Source: CAUZEO01 sp963578625 (GTDB lineage: Bacteria > Verrucomicrobiota > Kiritimatiellia > SLOV01). Taken from it: DNA of 6,399 nucleotides. The first letter of the stretch is position 1; the number at the start of each line of letters is the position of its first letter. Below are positions 1 through 5,882 of this stretch, piece after piece. Where the stretch lies: positions 1 through 6,399 of the forward strand of contig CAUZEO010000308.1 of NCBI GenBank assembly GCA_963578625.1. Direction: 5' to 3'. The notes beneath the pieces were generated by a model. It did no database searches and had not been told where the DNA came from. It was given only the letters and a program-made list of their open reading frames with translations. A program made the translations under genes and the position numbers.

Positions 1-2
1 AC

Positions 3-722
3 TTTCCGCAGATCAACATCGATCTTATTGCGGGGATGTTGGACGAGACGGATGAGAACTGGCTGGACAACGTGGAACAGGCCATCGCTCTATCCCCGGA
101 CAGCATTACCGTGTACCAGATGGAAATCCCATTCAACACGACCATCTACAAACAGATGCAGGACGCGGGCAAGATCACGGCCCCAGTGGCGGACTGGGAA
201 ACGAAGCGGCGTTGGGTCACGTACGCATTTGAGCAGTTCGAGCAGGCCGGATATGACGTGGGAAGCGCCTACACCGCGGTCAAGAAAGGTCAGAATGTTG
301 ACTTTGTCTACCGGGATGCTCTGTGGCGCGGGGCGGATCTTCTGTCGTTGGGTGTTGCGTCATTCGGTCACATCAATGGCGTCCACTACCAGAATCAGCA
401 CGACATGGATGGATACTTGTCGGAGTTGGAGAAGGGCCGGCTCCCGGTCTACCGTGCGATGGTTCCGAATGAAGAAGAGACCCTGATTCGGGAATTCGTT
501 CTGCAGTTCAAGTTGGGTTCGATCGACCCAAATTATTTTCTTAAGAAATTCGGCATCAATGTATCCGAAAAATTCGAGATTCCGTTGCAGCGGATGCGGG
601 AACAGGGATACCTGAAACAGGGTGAAGCGCCACTTCGTCTTACGCGGCCGGGTCTCCTGGAGATCGATCGTCTGCTTCATTCGTTTTTCCTGCCGCAGCA
701 TCGAAACGTACGATATGCGTAA
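3..722 (+). CDS. HemN/HemW-like radical SAM protein, C-terminal part (5' end cut off by window edge)
   Basis: The frame is open from the left edge and ends at TAA 720-722, leaving 239 visible residues. The N-terminal half, which should hold the CxxxCxxC cluster motif, is outside the window, so radical SAM chemistry is inferred from the rest. Visible residues 4-12 (INIDLIAGM) match the barrel strand that reads NxDLIxGL in the coproporphyrinogen oxidase/HemW family. A segment with ADLLSLGVASFGHINGVHYQN follows, like the HemW stretch GxGAxSxxxGxRxxN. From about residue 157 (EEETLIREFVLQF) to the end there is a HemN_C-type helical domain with a winged-helix-like end (RLTRPGLLEIDRLL). The family covers HemN oxidases, HemW haem chaperones and class C radical SAM methyltransferases. 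No haem gene is nearby and the next gene starts 3 nt downstream, so a tailoring role is more likely than haem synthesis. The exact reaction is unknown. Confidence 0.85.
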   Translation, partial: FPQINIDLIAGMLDETDENWLDNVEQAIALSPDSITVYQMEIPFNTTIYKQMQDAGKITAPVADWETKRRWVTYAFEQFEQAGYDVGSAYTAVKKGQNVDFVYRDALWRGADLLSLGVASFGHINGVHYQNQHDMDGYLSELEKGRLPVYRAMVPNEEETLIREFVLQFKLGSIDPNYFLKKFGINVSEKFEIPLQRMREQGYLKQGEAPLRLTRPGLLEIDRLLHSFFLPQHRNVRYA

Positions 723-725
723 GGA

Positions 726-1292
726 ATGCTTCCCGGCGTATTTTTACTCAACATGCAGTCGGAACTTTCAGAATTACTCAGTCCGCTGGACGTATTCTGC
801 GCCAGGGACGATAGGCCGCCTCCCGAGGCGGTGCCGGTAGAACCGCTGGGAATTCCGGAGCCCTATCGGAAGCTGTTGGTGCATTCGAGCGACATGACGC
901 CTACCCTGGAGGCGTTCCACGGTGCGGGCATTCACCTGGACCCGTTGACGATAATCGACGAGGCAGATGTCTATGCACGCGAAGTCGTGCTGCGCCTGGA
1001 TGGTTCCGGTAAACCGGTCGAATATGGCGCAATCAGGATTTTTCTCGATCAGCTCGATTCTCCAGTCCAGGCTGAGATCAGGGAAGCACGGCGCCCGCTG
1101 GGATCCCTCCTTGAGGAATATAATCAGGATCGAGAGAGCCGTCCGGTGAGGTATTTTCGCGTCGTTCCTGACCGGACCATTCGGGATATTTTCGGTGAAA
1201 GTGCCGGAGATTCGGTGTACGCGCGGCAAAACCGGATCGTAAACAGGGCAGGGGAGTGTATCGCCCACGTTCTGGAGATTCTGCCTCGATGA
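726..1292 (+). CDS. UbiC-like chorismate lyase (chorismate pyruvate-lyase family)
   Basis: This is a soluble protein of 188 residues with no signal peptide, close to the size of E. coli UbiC (165). UbiC removes pyruvate from chorismate to give 4-hydroxybenzoate. The core aligns by eye with UbiC: YAREVVL at residues 83-89 matches the LREVIL strand carrying the active-site Arg (here R85). PLGSLL at 124-129 matches PLGRYL. The C-terminal VYARQNRI...AHVLEILP (164-187) matches the RRSRL...LLTELFLP strand pair carrying the active-site Glu (here E184). Both key residues are therefore kept. The segment around residues 50-66 (LLVHSSDMTPTLEAFHG) is typical of UbiC-like family members. Start: ATG 726 lies directly after AAGGA with no spacer, and ATG 753 is the alternative (179 aa). 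Neither has a good Shine-Dalgarno, so coupling to the upstream stop is likely. The last codon overlaps the next gene (ATGA). No UbiA or other ubiquinone gene is visible, so the hydroxybenzoate probably feeds a secondary pathway. Confidence 0.8.
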   Translation: MLPGVFLLNMQSELSELLSPLDVFCARDDRPPPEAVPVEPLGIPEPYRKLLVHSSDMTPTLEAFHGAGIHLDPLTIIDEADVYAREVVLRLDGSGKPVEYGAIRIFLDQLDSPVQAEIREARRPLGSLLEEYNQDRESRPVRYFRVVPDRTIRDIFGESAGDSVYARQNRIVNRAGECIAHVLEILPR

Positions 1293-2566
1293 TCACGGAG
1301 CAGCGAGATGTGGTCGTGATTGGCGCCGGGCCCGCCGGTTGCGCGGCTGCAACAGTGCTTGGGCAGTGGGGCCGGCGTCCACTGATTCTGGAGCAGGAGA
1401 AGTTTCCTCGTTACCTGGTTGGGGAGTCGCTGCTCCCCTACTGCTATTTTCCACTCAAGAGAATTGGCATGATCGACAAACTGAAAGCTTCGAATTTCCA
1501 GAAGAAGTATAGCGTGCAGTTCGTGAATGCGGATGGAAAGCAGTCGCAGCCGTTCTATTTCGACCGTCATCTCGATCATGAAGCCGCGCAAACCTGGCAA
1601 GTCACCCGAGGTCGTTTCGACGAGATGCTTCTCGATAACGCGGTCGAGCACGGAGCCGAAGTGATGCAGGAAACCAAGGTGAATTCGCTGCTGCGAGACG
1701 GTGACGCGGTAACCGGCGTGCGCGCGGAAAGCCGCGACGGCACCGTCCGCGAGTTTCGGGCGCCGGTCACCATTGATGCGAGCGGACGAAGCGCTTTTTC
1801 CGCCGGCCGGCAGCGCTGGAGAGTGCCCGATGACGAGCTGAAAAAAATTGCGATCTGGACGTACTACCGAGGAGCCGGGCGCGACGAAGGCCTGGACGAA
1901 GGCGCAACGACGGTCGCCTATGTGGAAGGGAAAAATTGGTTCTGGTACATCCCGCTTTCCGATGACCTGGTCAGTGTTGGCATCGTGGGCGAACGCGACT
2001 ACCTGTACCGTGACACCCGTGACAGCAAAGAAATATTTCTTCGCGAAATAAAAAAGAATGCCTGGATTCGGGATCATCTCGAGCCAGGGCACCCGGTGGA
2101 TACGTTTCGCGTAACCGGCGATTTTTCTTACCGCTCCGAGTACTGTGCCGACAATGGGTTGGTGCTCGTGGGCGACGCATTCGCATTTCTTGATCCTGTA
2201 TTTTCATCCGGCGTTCTGCTGGCGCTTACGAGCGGCGAGCTCGCCGCCGATGCGGTCCACCAGGCGTTGAACAAGGGCGATAACTCTGCCGCAAACTTCC
2301 AGGATTATGGCAAAAAAATGTGCTCCGGAATCGAGGCAATGCGAAATCTTGTCTATGCGTTTTACGACGAGGGATTCAGCTTTCGGGCCGTGTTGCAGGA
2401 AAGCCCCGAACTTCATGGTGACCTGACGGATTGCCTCATCGGCCACCTGGACCGTGATTTCAGCACGCTATTTGGAGCGGTGGCAAAGTTCGCAACCCTT
2501 CCCGCACCGTTGTCGCACGGACGAATTCCGTTGCATGGCACTGAACGCCGGGGAGCCGGCGTATGA
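1289..2566 (+). CDS. FAD-dependent halogenase-like monooxygenase
   Basis: A 425-residue flavoprotein. The N-terminal dinucleotide-binding fold has GAGPAG at residues 12-17 followed by an acidic strand end (LILEQ, E35). The substrate-side loop KFPRYLVGESLLP (38-50) is typical of tryptophan-halogenase-like proteins. Two signatures of flavin-dependent halogenases are present: WFWYIP at 217-222 (WxWxIP) and FLDPVFSSG at 300-308 (FxxPxxSxG), the latter just after the FAD-binding GDA at 295-297. K73, in FQKKYSVQF, sits where CmlS-type and phenolic halogenases carry the conserved Lys thought to handle HOX; this alignment is by eye. Such enzymes use FADH2, O2 and chloride or bromide. No flavin reductase is seen nearby. 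The start at ATG 1289 overlaps the upstream stop as ATGA, with GGAG 11 nt ahead. An upstream in-frame ATG at 1256 would overlap the lyase gene by 37 nt and add 11 residues before the flavin fold, so it is unlikely. Alternative: a non-halogenating FAD hydroxylase or reductase of the same superfamily. Confidence 0.82.
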   Translation: MITEQRDVVVIGAGPAGCAAATVLGQWGRRPLILEQEKFPRYLVGESLLPYCYFPLKRIGMIDKLKASNFQKKYSVQFVNADGKQSQPFYFDRHLDHEAAQTWQVTRGRFDEMLLDNAVEHGAEVMQETKVNSLLRDGDAVTGVRAESRDGTVREFRAPVTIDASGRSAFSAGRQRWRVPDDELKKIAIWTYYRGAGRDEGLDEGATTVAYVEGKNWFWYIPLSDDLVSVGIVGERDYLYRDTRDSKEIFLREIKKNAWIRDHLEPGHPVDTFRVTGDFSYRSEYCADNGLVLVGDAFAFLDPVFSSGVLLALTSGELAADAVHQALNKGDNSAANFQDYGKKMCSGIEAMRNLVYAFYDEGFSFRAVLQESPELHGDLTDCLIGHLDRDFSTLFGAVAKFATLPAPLSHGRIPLHGTERRGAGV

Positions 2567-2579
2567 CACGGTTCTCCGC

Positions 2580-3860
2580 GTGAAGGCCGTCCTGATCACT
2601 CCCGGCACCGGGAATTTTCATTGTGGAAGCTGCCTGCGTGACGCAGCCCTGGTGCGAGAGATGCGGCGATGCGGGCACGACGTTCTTTGCGTGCCGTTAT
2701 ATCTACCCCTGGTTCTGGAGGAGGAGCACTTGACCGACGCCCCGATTTTCTTCGGAGGCGTCAATGTCTACCTCCAGCAGAAGTTTGACTTTTTTCAGAA
2801 AACTCCTCGATGGATGGATCGACTTTTGGACCAGCCAGGCCTGCTGCGCCGACTGGCGCAGGGAGACAACATGACCAACGCGAACGAGCTTGGCGCCCTG
2901 ACGATTTCGATGCTGCGGGGAGAAGAGGGGCGCCAGGTGAAAGAGGTTCGGCGGCTTGCGAAGTGGCTTACGGAGCAGGATCGTCCCGATCTTATCTGCG
3001 TTTCCAATGCGCTGATGCTTGGAATCGGAGTTGCCCTGAAGCGAGCCCTCCAGGTTCCGATGGTGTGCACATTGCAGGGAGAGGATTCATTTCTGGATGA
3101 TCTTCCCGAAGCGGCTTCCGCCGAAGCCTGGTCAATCCTCAGGGGACTTGCCCGTGAAGTGGACAGCTTCATTGCGGTCAGCAATTACTATGGTGACGTG
3201 ATGGGGAAGCGATTAGCCATCGATTCAGATCGCATGCATATCGTGCCGAACGGCATCGATCTTACCGGGTTCGATACCAGGGAATCGCTGCCGGATCCTC
3301 CGGTCATCGGGTTTTTTGCCCGGATGTGTCCCGCGAAAGGTCTTCACTCCCTGGTTGATGCGTTCATTCGAATTCGGACCACCGCGGACGCTGGCGAGTT
3401 GCGTCTTCACATTGGCGGCGCGATGACGGCCGCGGACCGGGCTTACATTGATGAGCAGGCGGAAAAGCTTCGCGCCGCGGGCCTTGCTGAAGATGCCGTC
3501 TTTCACGCCAATCTTTCCCGGGCAGAAAAGATCGATTTTTATAGGAACCTTTCGGTTTTGTCTGTGCCGGCGATGTACGGTGAGTCATTCGGGCTGTATG
3601 TTGTGGAGGCACTTGCCTGTGGAGTGCCGGTGGTGCAACCCGATCATGCAGCGTTTCGAGAGTTGCTGGAAGCCACGGGCGGCGGATTGCTGGTACCGCC
3701 GCACGACGAGCCGGCTTATGACCGTGCGCTTCTCGACCTGGCCCTGGACCGTGACCGGAATCTCGCGATGGGCGCTGCCGGCAGAGACGCGGTACTCGAA
3801 CGATTCTCTGTAAAGGAAATGGCGAAGGGCGTTCTACTCGTTCTTCAGAGCGCGGATTAG
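2580..3860 (+). CDS. GT4-family glycosyltransferase (GT-B fold)
   Basis: A 426-residue cytosolic or membrane-associated retaining glycosyltransferase. It would transfer a sugar from a nucleotide-sugar donor; donor and acceptor cannot be read from sequence. The N-terminal domain begins MKAVLITPGTGNFHCGSCLRD, which replaces the usual Gly-rich loop with a TPGTGxFxCGSCLRD motif. The C-terminal donor domain has R248 and K253-G254 (ARMCPAKGL), the phosphate-binding pair of GT4 enzymes. It also has the EX7E motif ESFGLYVVE, E335 to E343, followed by ALACGVPVV. Start: GTG 2580 is chosen because the family typically begins within two residues of the first beta strand. No clear Shine-Dalgarno is present. 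In-frame ATGs at 2535 and 2454 would overlap the halogenase gene and add residues that look like read-through. It lies 13 nt after the halogenase stop, probably in the same transcript. It could glycosylate the product of the cluster or a cell-envelope lipid. Confidence 0.88.
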   Translation: MKAVLITPGTGNFHCGSCLRDAALVREMRRCGHDVLCVPLYLPLVLEEEHLTDAPIFFGGVNVYLQQKFDFFQKTPRWMDRLLDQPGLLRRLAQGDNMTNANELGALTISMLRGEEGRQVKEVRRLAKWLTEQDRPDLICVSNALMLGIGVALKRALQVPMVCTLQGEDSFLDDLPEAASAEAWSILRGLAREVDSFIAVSNYYGDVMGKRLAIDSDRMHIVPNGIDLTGFDTRESLPDPPVIGFFARMCPAKGLHSLVDAFIRIRTTADAGELRLHIGGAMTAADRAYIDEQAEKLRAAGLAEDAVFHANLSRAEKIDFYRNLSVLSVPAMYGESFGLYVVEALACGVPVVQPDHAAFRELLEATGGGLLVPPHDEPAYDRALLDLALDRDRNLAMGAAGRDAVLERFSVKEMAKGVLLVLQSAD

Positions 3861-5104
3861 TACGATTCCGGGCGCAAATCGAGGCACACCAGGCGGCCCA
3901 CGTTGTTTCTACAGTATAATCTTGCGTTTGCCAGCGTGGGATTCACCCAGCATACTTCATTCAAGACGGACGCGCGCGACACTTCCGTGTACCCGGCGGA
4001 ATCCGCCTTTGCGATGATGACTTTCCCGGTGGCGGTCAGCGCAATGATGTGGTCACCGGCGATTAACAGAGTTCCGTTCGCGGTGAATCCGCGCTGCTCC
4101 CACGCTATGGACCCATCCTTCAAGCTCACGCAAAGAAGCCTCTCCTTCACCTCCGTAATTCCATACACGTACCCGTCCCGCTCCACACAACTGCTCATCT
4201 TCGTCTTGAGCTCATCGTTGCGCCACAGCTCCTGGGGATCTTTTCCGGTTAGCTGAAATAGAACGGATCTTCCCGACGGGTATCCAGTCGACACGAAAAG
4301 TTTGTCTCCGATTTGAATCGGGCAGGAGGCGTTGACGTCGTAATCGTTCTTCCATGGAACCCGCCAGAGTTCCCTGCCGTTTTTCAGGGCGTTGGCAACC
4401 AGGTGAGTTCCTTTGAACATCAGCACCGCCGGTTTTCCGTCTTCGAAGGGAATGGGGGAGGCATAGCCGGCGATATCTTTTCCCACTGTCCATACCTTCT
4501 CGCCGGTATCCTTGTGAAGTGCGACGGTTGAGGTGCCATCGCCGCCGGTGTCGACAATGAGAAGATCGCCGACAACCAGCGGCGAGCAACTGTAAGACCA
4601 TTGAGACAAGCGCCCGCCAAAGTCATCTACTAGGTGCTTTTTCCATATCTGGCCACCCGATTCCAGGTCGATGCAGTACAATTGGCCGTCGTACGCGAGC
4701 GTGTAGACCCGACCGCCCGAAATTGTGGGGGTGCCGGCGGTACCCCCATCGAACATCCGGGCCGCAAATATGCAGGGGTAGGAAAACTCCCAGTTCTTGG
4801 AACCGTCTTCGCCCAGGCACACCACAACGTCCTGGTCTTCCTTGTTTCCCATGGTGACCACACGATTGCCTTGGACCACCGTTCCCGAAACGCCGATACC
4901 GGCTTCGTGCTCCCAGGCGACAATGGGTCCGCCCTCGGGCCATGATGCCTGCCAATTCGTTTCTTTGGAGACGCCGTTGTAATCGGGTCCTCGGAAAAAA
5001 GGCCAGTCCGCGGCCCTCGCGCCAGGGGTCACCGCCGTCCCGGTCAGGAGAGCCGTCAGAGCGATTAGAGTGGGGCCGACAATTCTGGGAGTTCCGTTTC
5101 TCAT
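3857..5104 (-). CDS. Exported PQQ-type beta-propeller repeat protein
   Basis: A protein of 415 residues from ATG 5104. A Sec signal peptide covers residues 1-31: a basic start, a hydrophobic core from IVGPTLIALTALL, and an A-R-A site before ADWPFFRGP. The WPFFRGPDYNGVSKE stretch is the usual start of a large family of secreted propellers. Repeated blades end in a hydrophobic strand, a Gly turn and Trp: VVVCLGEDGSKNW (93-105), LYCIDLESGGQIW (142-154), VALHKDTGEKVW (194-205), VANALKNGRELW (236-247), LLCVSLKDGSIAW (323-335), and a final LVCLDL at 405-410. These are PQQ-like/BamB-type blades; no quinoprotein dehydrogenase active site is evident, so it is probably a periplasmic or surface binding or scaffold protein. 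An upstream TTG (5125) could extend it by seven residues, but that would spoil the signal peptide start. Its TAA interlocks with the glycosyltransferase TAG. It runs opposite to the neighbouring genes and may not belong to their pathway. Confidence 0.88.
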   Translation of the reverse strand: MRNGTPRIVGPTLIALTALLTGTAVTPGARAADWPFFRGPDYNGVSKETNWQASWPEGGPIVAWEHEAGIGVSGTVVQGNRVVTMGNKEDQDVVVCLGEDGSKNWEFSYPCIFAARMFDGGTAGTPTISGGRVYTLAYDGQLYCIDLESGGQIWKKHLVDDFGGRLSQWSYSCSPLVVGDLLIVDTGGDGTSTVALHKDTGEKVWTVGKDIAGYASPIPFEDGKPAVLMFKGTHLVANALKNGRELWRVPWKNDYDVNASCPIQIGDKLFVSTGYPSGRSVLFQLTGKDPQELWRNDELKTKMSSCVERDGYVYGITEVKERLLCVSLKDGSIAWEQRGFTANGTLLIAGDHIIALTATGKVIIAKADSAGYTEVSRASVLNEVCWVNPTLANARLYCRNNVGRLVCLDLRPESY

Positions 5105-5202
5105 CAGTTTTCGATATGCCTCCAAGTTCCAGTAATCAAGAATTCGCGCACAGTACCGGAAGAGAGTTCGACTTGCAACCGGACCGTAGGCTTATCGTTC
5201 AT
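5104..5202 (-). CDS. Possible 32-codon leader ORF upstream of the propeller gene (doubtful)
   Basis: ATG at 5202 opens a 32-codon frame, ending with TGA at 5106-5104 that shares its A with the ATG of the propeller gene (TGATG). The peptide begins MNDKPTVRLQVEL and is a plain mix of polar and hydrophobic residues with no membrane segment. No Shine-Dalgarno precedes it; the bases upstream are AATAAATTA. The stop-start overlap would suit translational coupling. The only purine-rich site close to the propeller ATG is GGAGG inside this ORF, 14 nt away, which is long. The arrangement could equally be chance. I recognise no family. Confidence 0.25.
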   Translation of the reverse strand: MNDKPTVRLQVELSSGTVREFLITGTWRHIEN

Positions 5203-5321
5203 TAATTTATTGGGCCGGCCGGGGGCGGCGGATTCCGATGATTGCCATTCCGCGAGAAAGCGGTATCGTTCGAGCCTGTTTCCCGCGCTCTGCGGACGAT
5301 CTGAATACTTGGAGAATGCCT
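5203..5321. promoter_or_regulatory. Divergent intergenic region between the propeller gene and the EamA-like gene
   Basis: This is the only stretch where transcription of the minus-strand propeller gene and of the plus-strand EamA-like/ligase pair could both begin. The region spans 217 nt if the 32-codon ORF is not real. It holds an AT-rich patch (ATTAATTTATTG, 5201-5212) next to a GC-rich block containing the palindrome GGCCGGCC (5214-5221). I could not place a convincing -35/-10 pair on either strand. The promoter call rests on gene arrangement only. Confidence 0.35.
5311..5315 (+). promoter_or_regulatory. Ribosome binding site that decides the EamA-like start
   Basis: GGAGA lies 6 nt ahead of GTG 5322 and directly against ATG 5316. 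The spacing favours GTG 5322 as the real start over ATG 5316, which has no spacer. It also disfavours ATG 5238, which would add a polar, Arg-rich N-terminus. Confidence 0.45.
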
Positions 5322-5876
5322 GTGAATGGAAATGCGGGATTGATGTGGCTGATATTTGCAATCCTAACGGTTTGCGCATGGGGACTCTATGGGGTGTTCC
5401 TGCACACCGGTCAATTGGCCATGGGGGACCCTGTACACGGAAGATACAAGGCCTTTCTCTTTGTAGGGCTCGCCTATTTCCTGATGGGTATTCTGGCGCC
5501 TGTTTGCATCATGGCCAGCCAGGGCGCATCCTGGGCCATGCCGGCAAAGGGGGTCTTCTGGTCGCTGGCTGCCGGGATCGTCGGCGCGATCGGCGCTTTC
5601 GGCGTCTTGCTCGCTTTTGGAGCAAAGGGGTCACCCGCGGTAGTGATGTCTATCGTATTCGCGGGCGCGCCGATTGTGAATGCAATCGTTGCAATCTGCT
5701 TTCATCCCCCGGCGGGAGGGCTCAGCAGCATTCGCCTTCCATTCTATGCAGGGATCCTGTTGGCGGCGCTGGGCGGGGCATTGGTGACACTCTACAAGCC
5801 GCCCCCTGGCCATCCCGGTAAGCCGCCGGCGGACGTTCAGGCGGTTGTGGAATCCCCTCAACCCGGTACAGAATAA
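5322..5876 (+). CDS. Small EamA/DMT-like integral membrane protein (five predicted helices)
   Basis: A protein of 184 residues, about the size of one half of a standard ten-helix DMT transporter. Hydrophobic segments fall at about 8-30, 44-66, 77-100, 105-127 and 139-158. The first has a Trp-Gly-x-x-x-x-Phe pattern (AWGLYGVF) like the start of EamA repeats. The last (FYAGILLAALGGALVTLYKP) resembles the closing EamA helix with its GxxLxxxGxxLV pattern. A Pro-rich polar tail of about 25 residues follows. Half-size DMT proteins usually act as dimers, so a transporter or permease role is possible, but the substrate is unknown. The start GTG 5322 is chosen for its Shine-Dalgarno spacing; ATG 5316 or ATG 5343 are alternatives. 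The ligase gene begins 6 nt after its stop, so the two are probably co-transcribed. This could be an efflux or uptake partner of the pathway, which is inference from position only. Confidence 0.72.
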   Translation: MNGNAGLMWLIFAILTVCAWGLYGVFLHTGQLAMGDPVHGRYKAFLFVGLAYFLMGILAPVCIMASQGASWAMPAKGVFWSLAAGIVGAIGAFGVLLAFGAKGSPAVVMSIVFAGAPIVNAIVAICFHPPAGGLSSIRLPFYAGILLAALGGALVTLYKPPPGHPGKPPADVQAVVESPQPGTE

Positions 5877-5882
5877 GTGTTG

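Larger units (their letters stand above)
3..3860 (+). other. Probable four-gene operon: radical SAM, chorismate lyase, halogenase-like enzyme, glycosyltransferase
   Basis: Four genes on one strand are separated by 3 nt, a 4-nt ATGA overlap and about 13 nt. There is no room for internal promoters or terminators outside coding sequence. The left end of the transcript is outside the window. No terminator hairpin was found after the last gene, because the opposing gene begins inside its stop codon. Confidence 0.75.

Noticed and set aside
774..1268. A 164-codon minus-strand frame opposite the chorismate lyase gene
   Set aside because: It lies fully inside a gene with conserved catalytic residues, and its product shows no motif.
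1124..2092. A 322-codon open frame on the minus strand opposite the lyase and halogenase-like genes
   Set aside because: The plus-strand frames encode proteins with clear family motifs. The antisense product has no recognisable domain and reads like the complement of codon-biased DNA.
2454..2579. N-terminal extension of the glycosyltransferase from ATG 2454 or ATG 2535
   Set aside because: It overlaps the halogenase gene and precedes a first strand that matches the usual family start; the added residues have no fold-like pattern.
5173..5201. TTGCAA at 5173-5178 as a -35 element of a plus-strand promoter
   Set aside because: No acceptable -10 hexamer occurs 16-18 nt downstream, so it cannot be supported.
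5214..5221. GGCCGGCC palindrome in the divergent region as an operator
   Set aside because: An 8-bp GC palindrome is expected now and then in GC-rich DNA. No second copy or flanking symmetry was seen.
5210..5821. A 203-codon plus-strand frame overlapping the EamA-like gene in another phase
   Set aside because: The overlapping frame at 5322-5876 gives five clean hydrophobic helices and good start spacing. This one gives a Cys/Arg/Gly-rich product typical of an out-of-frame reading.
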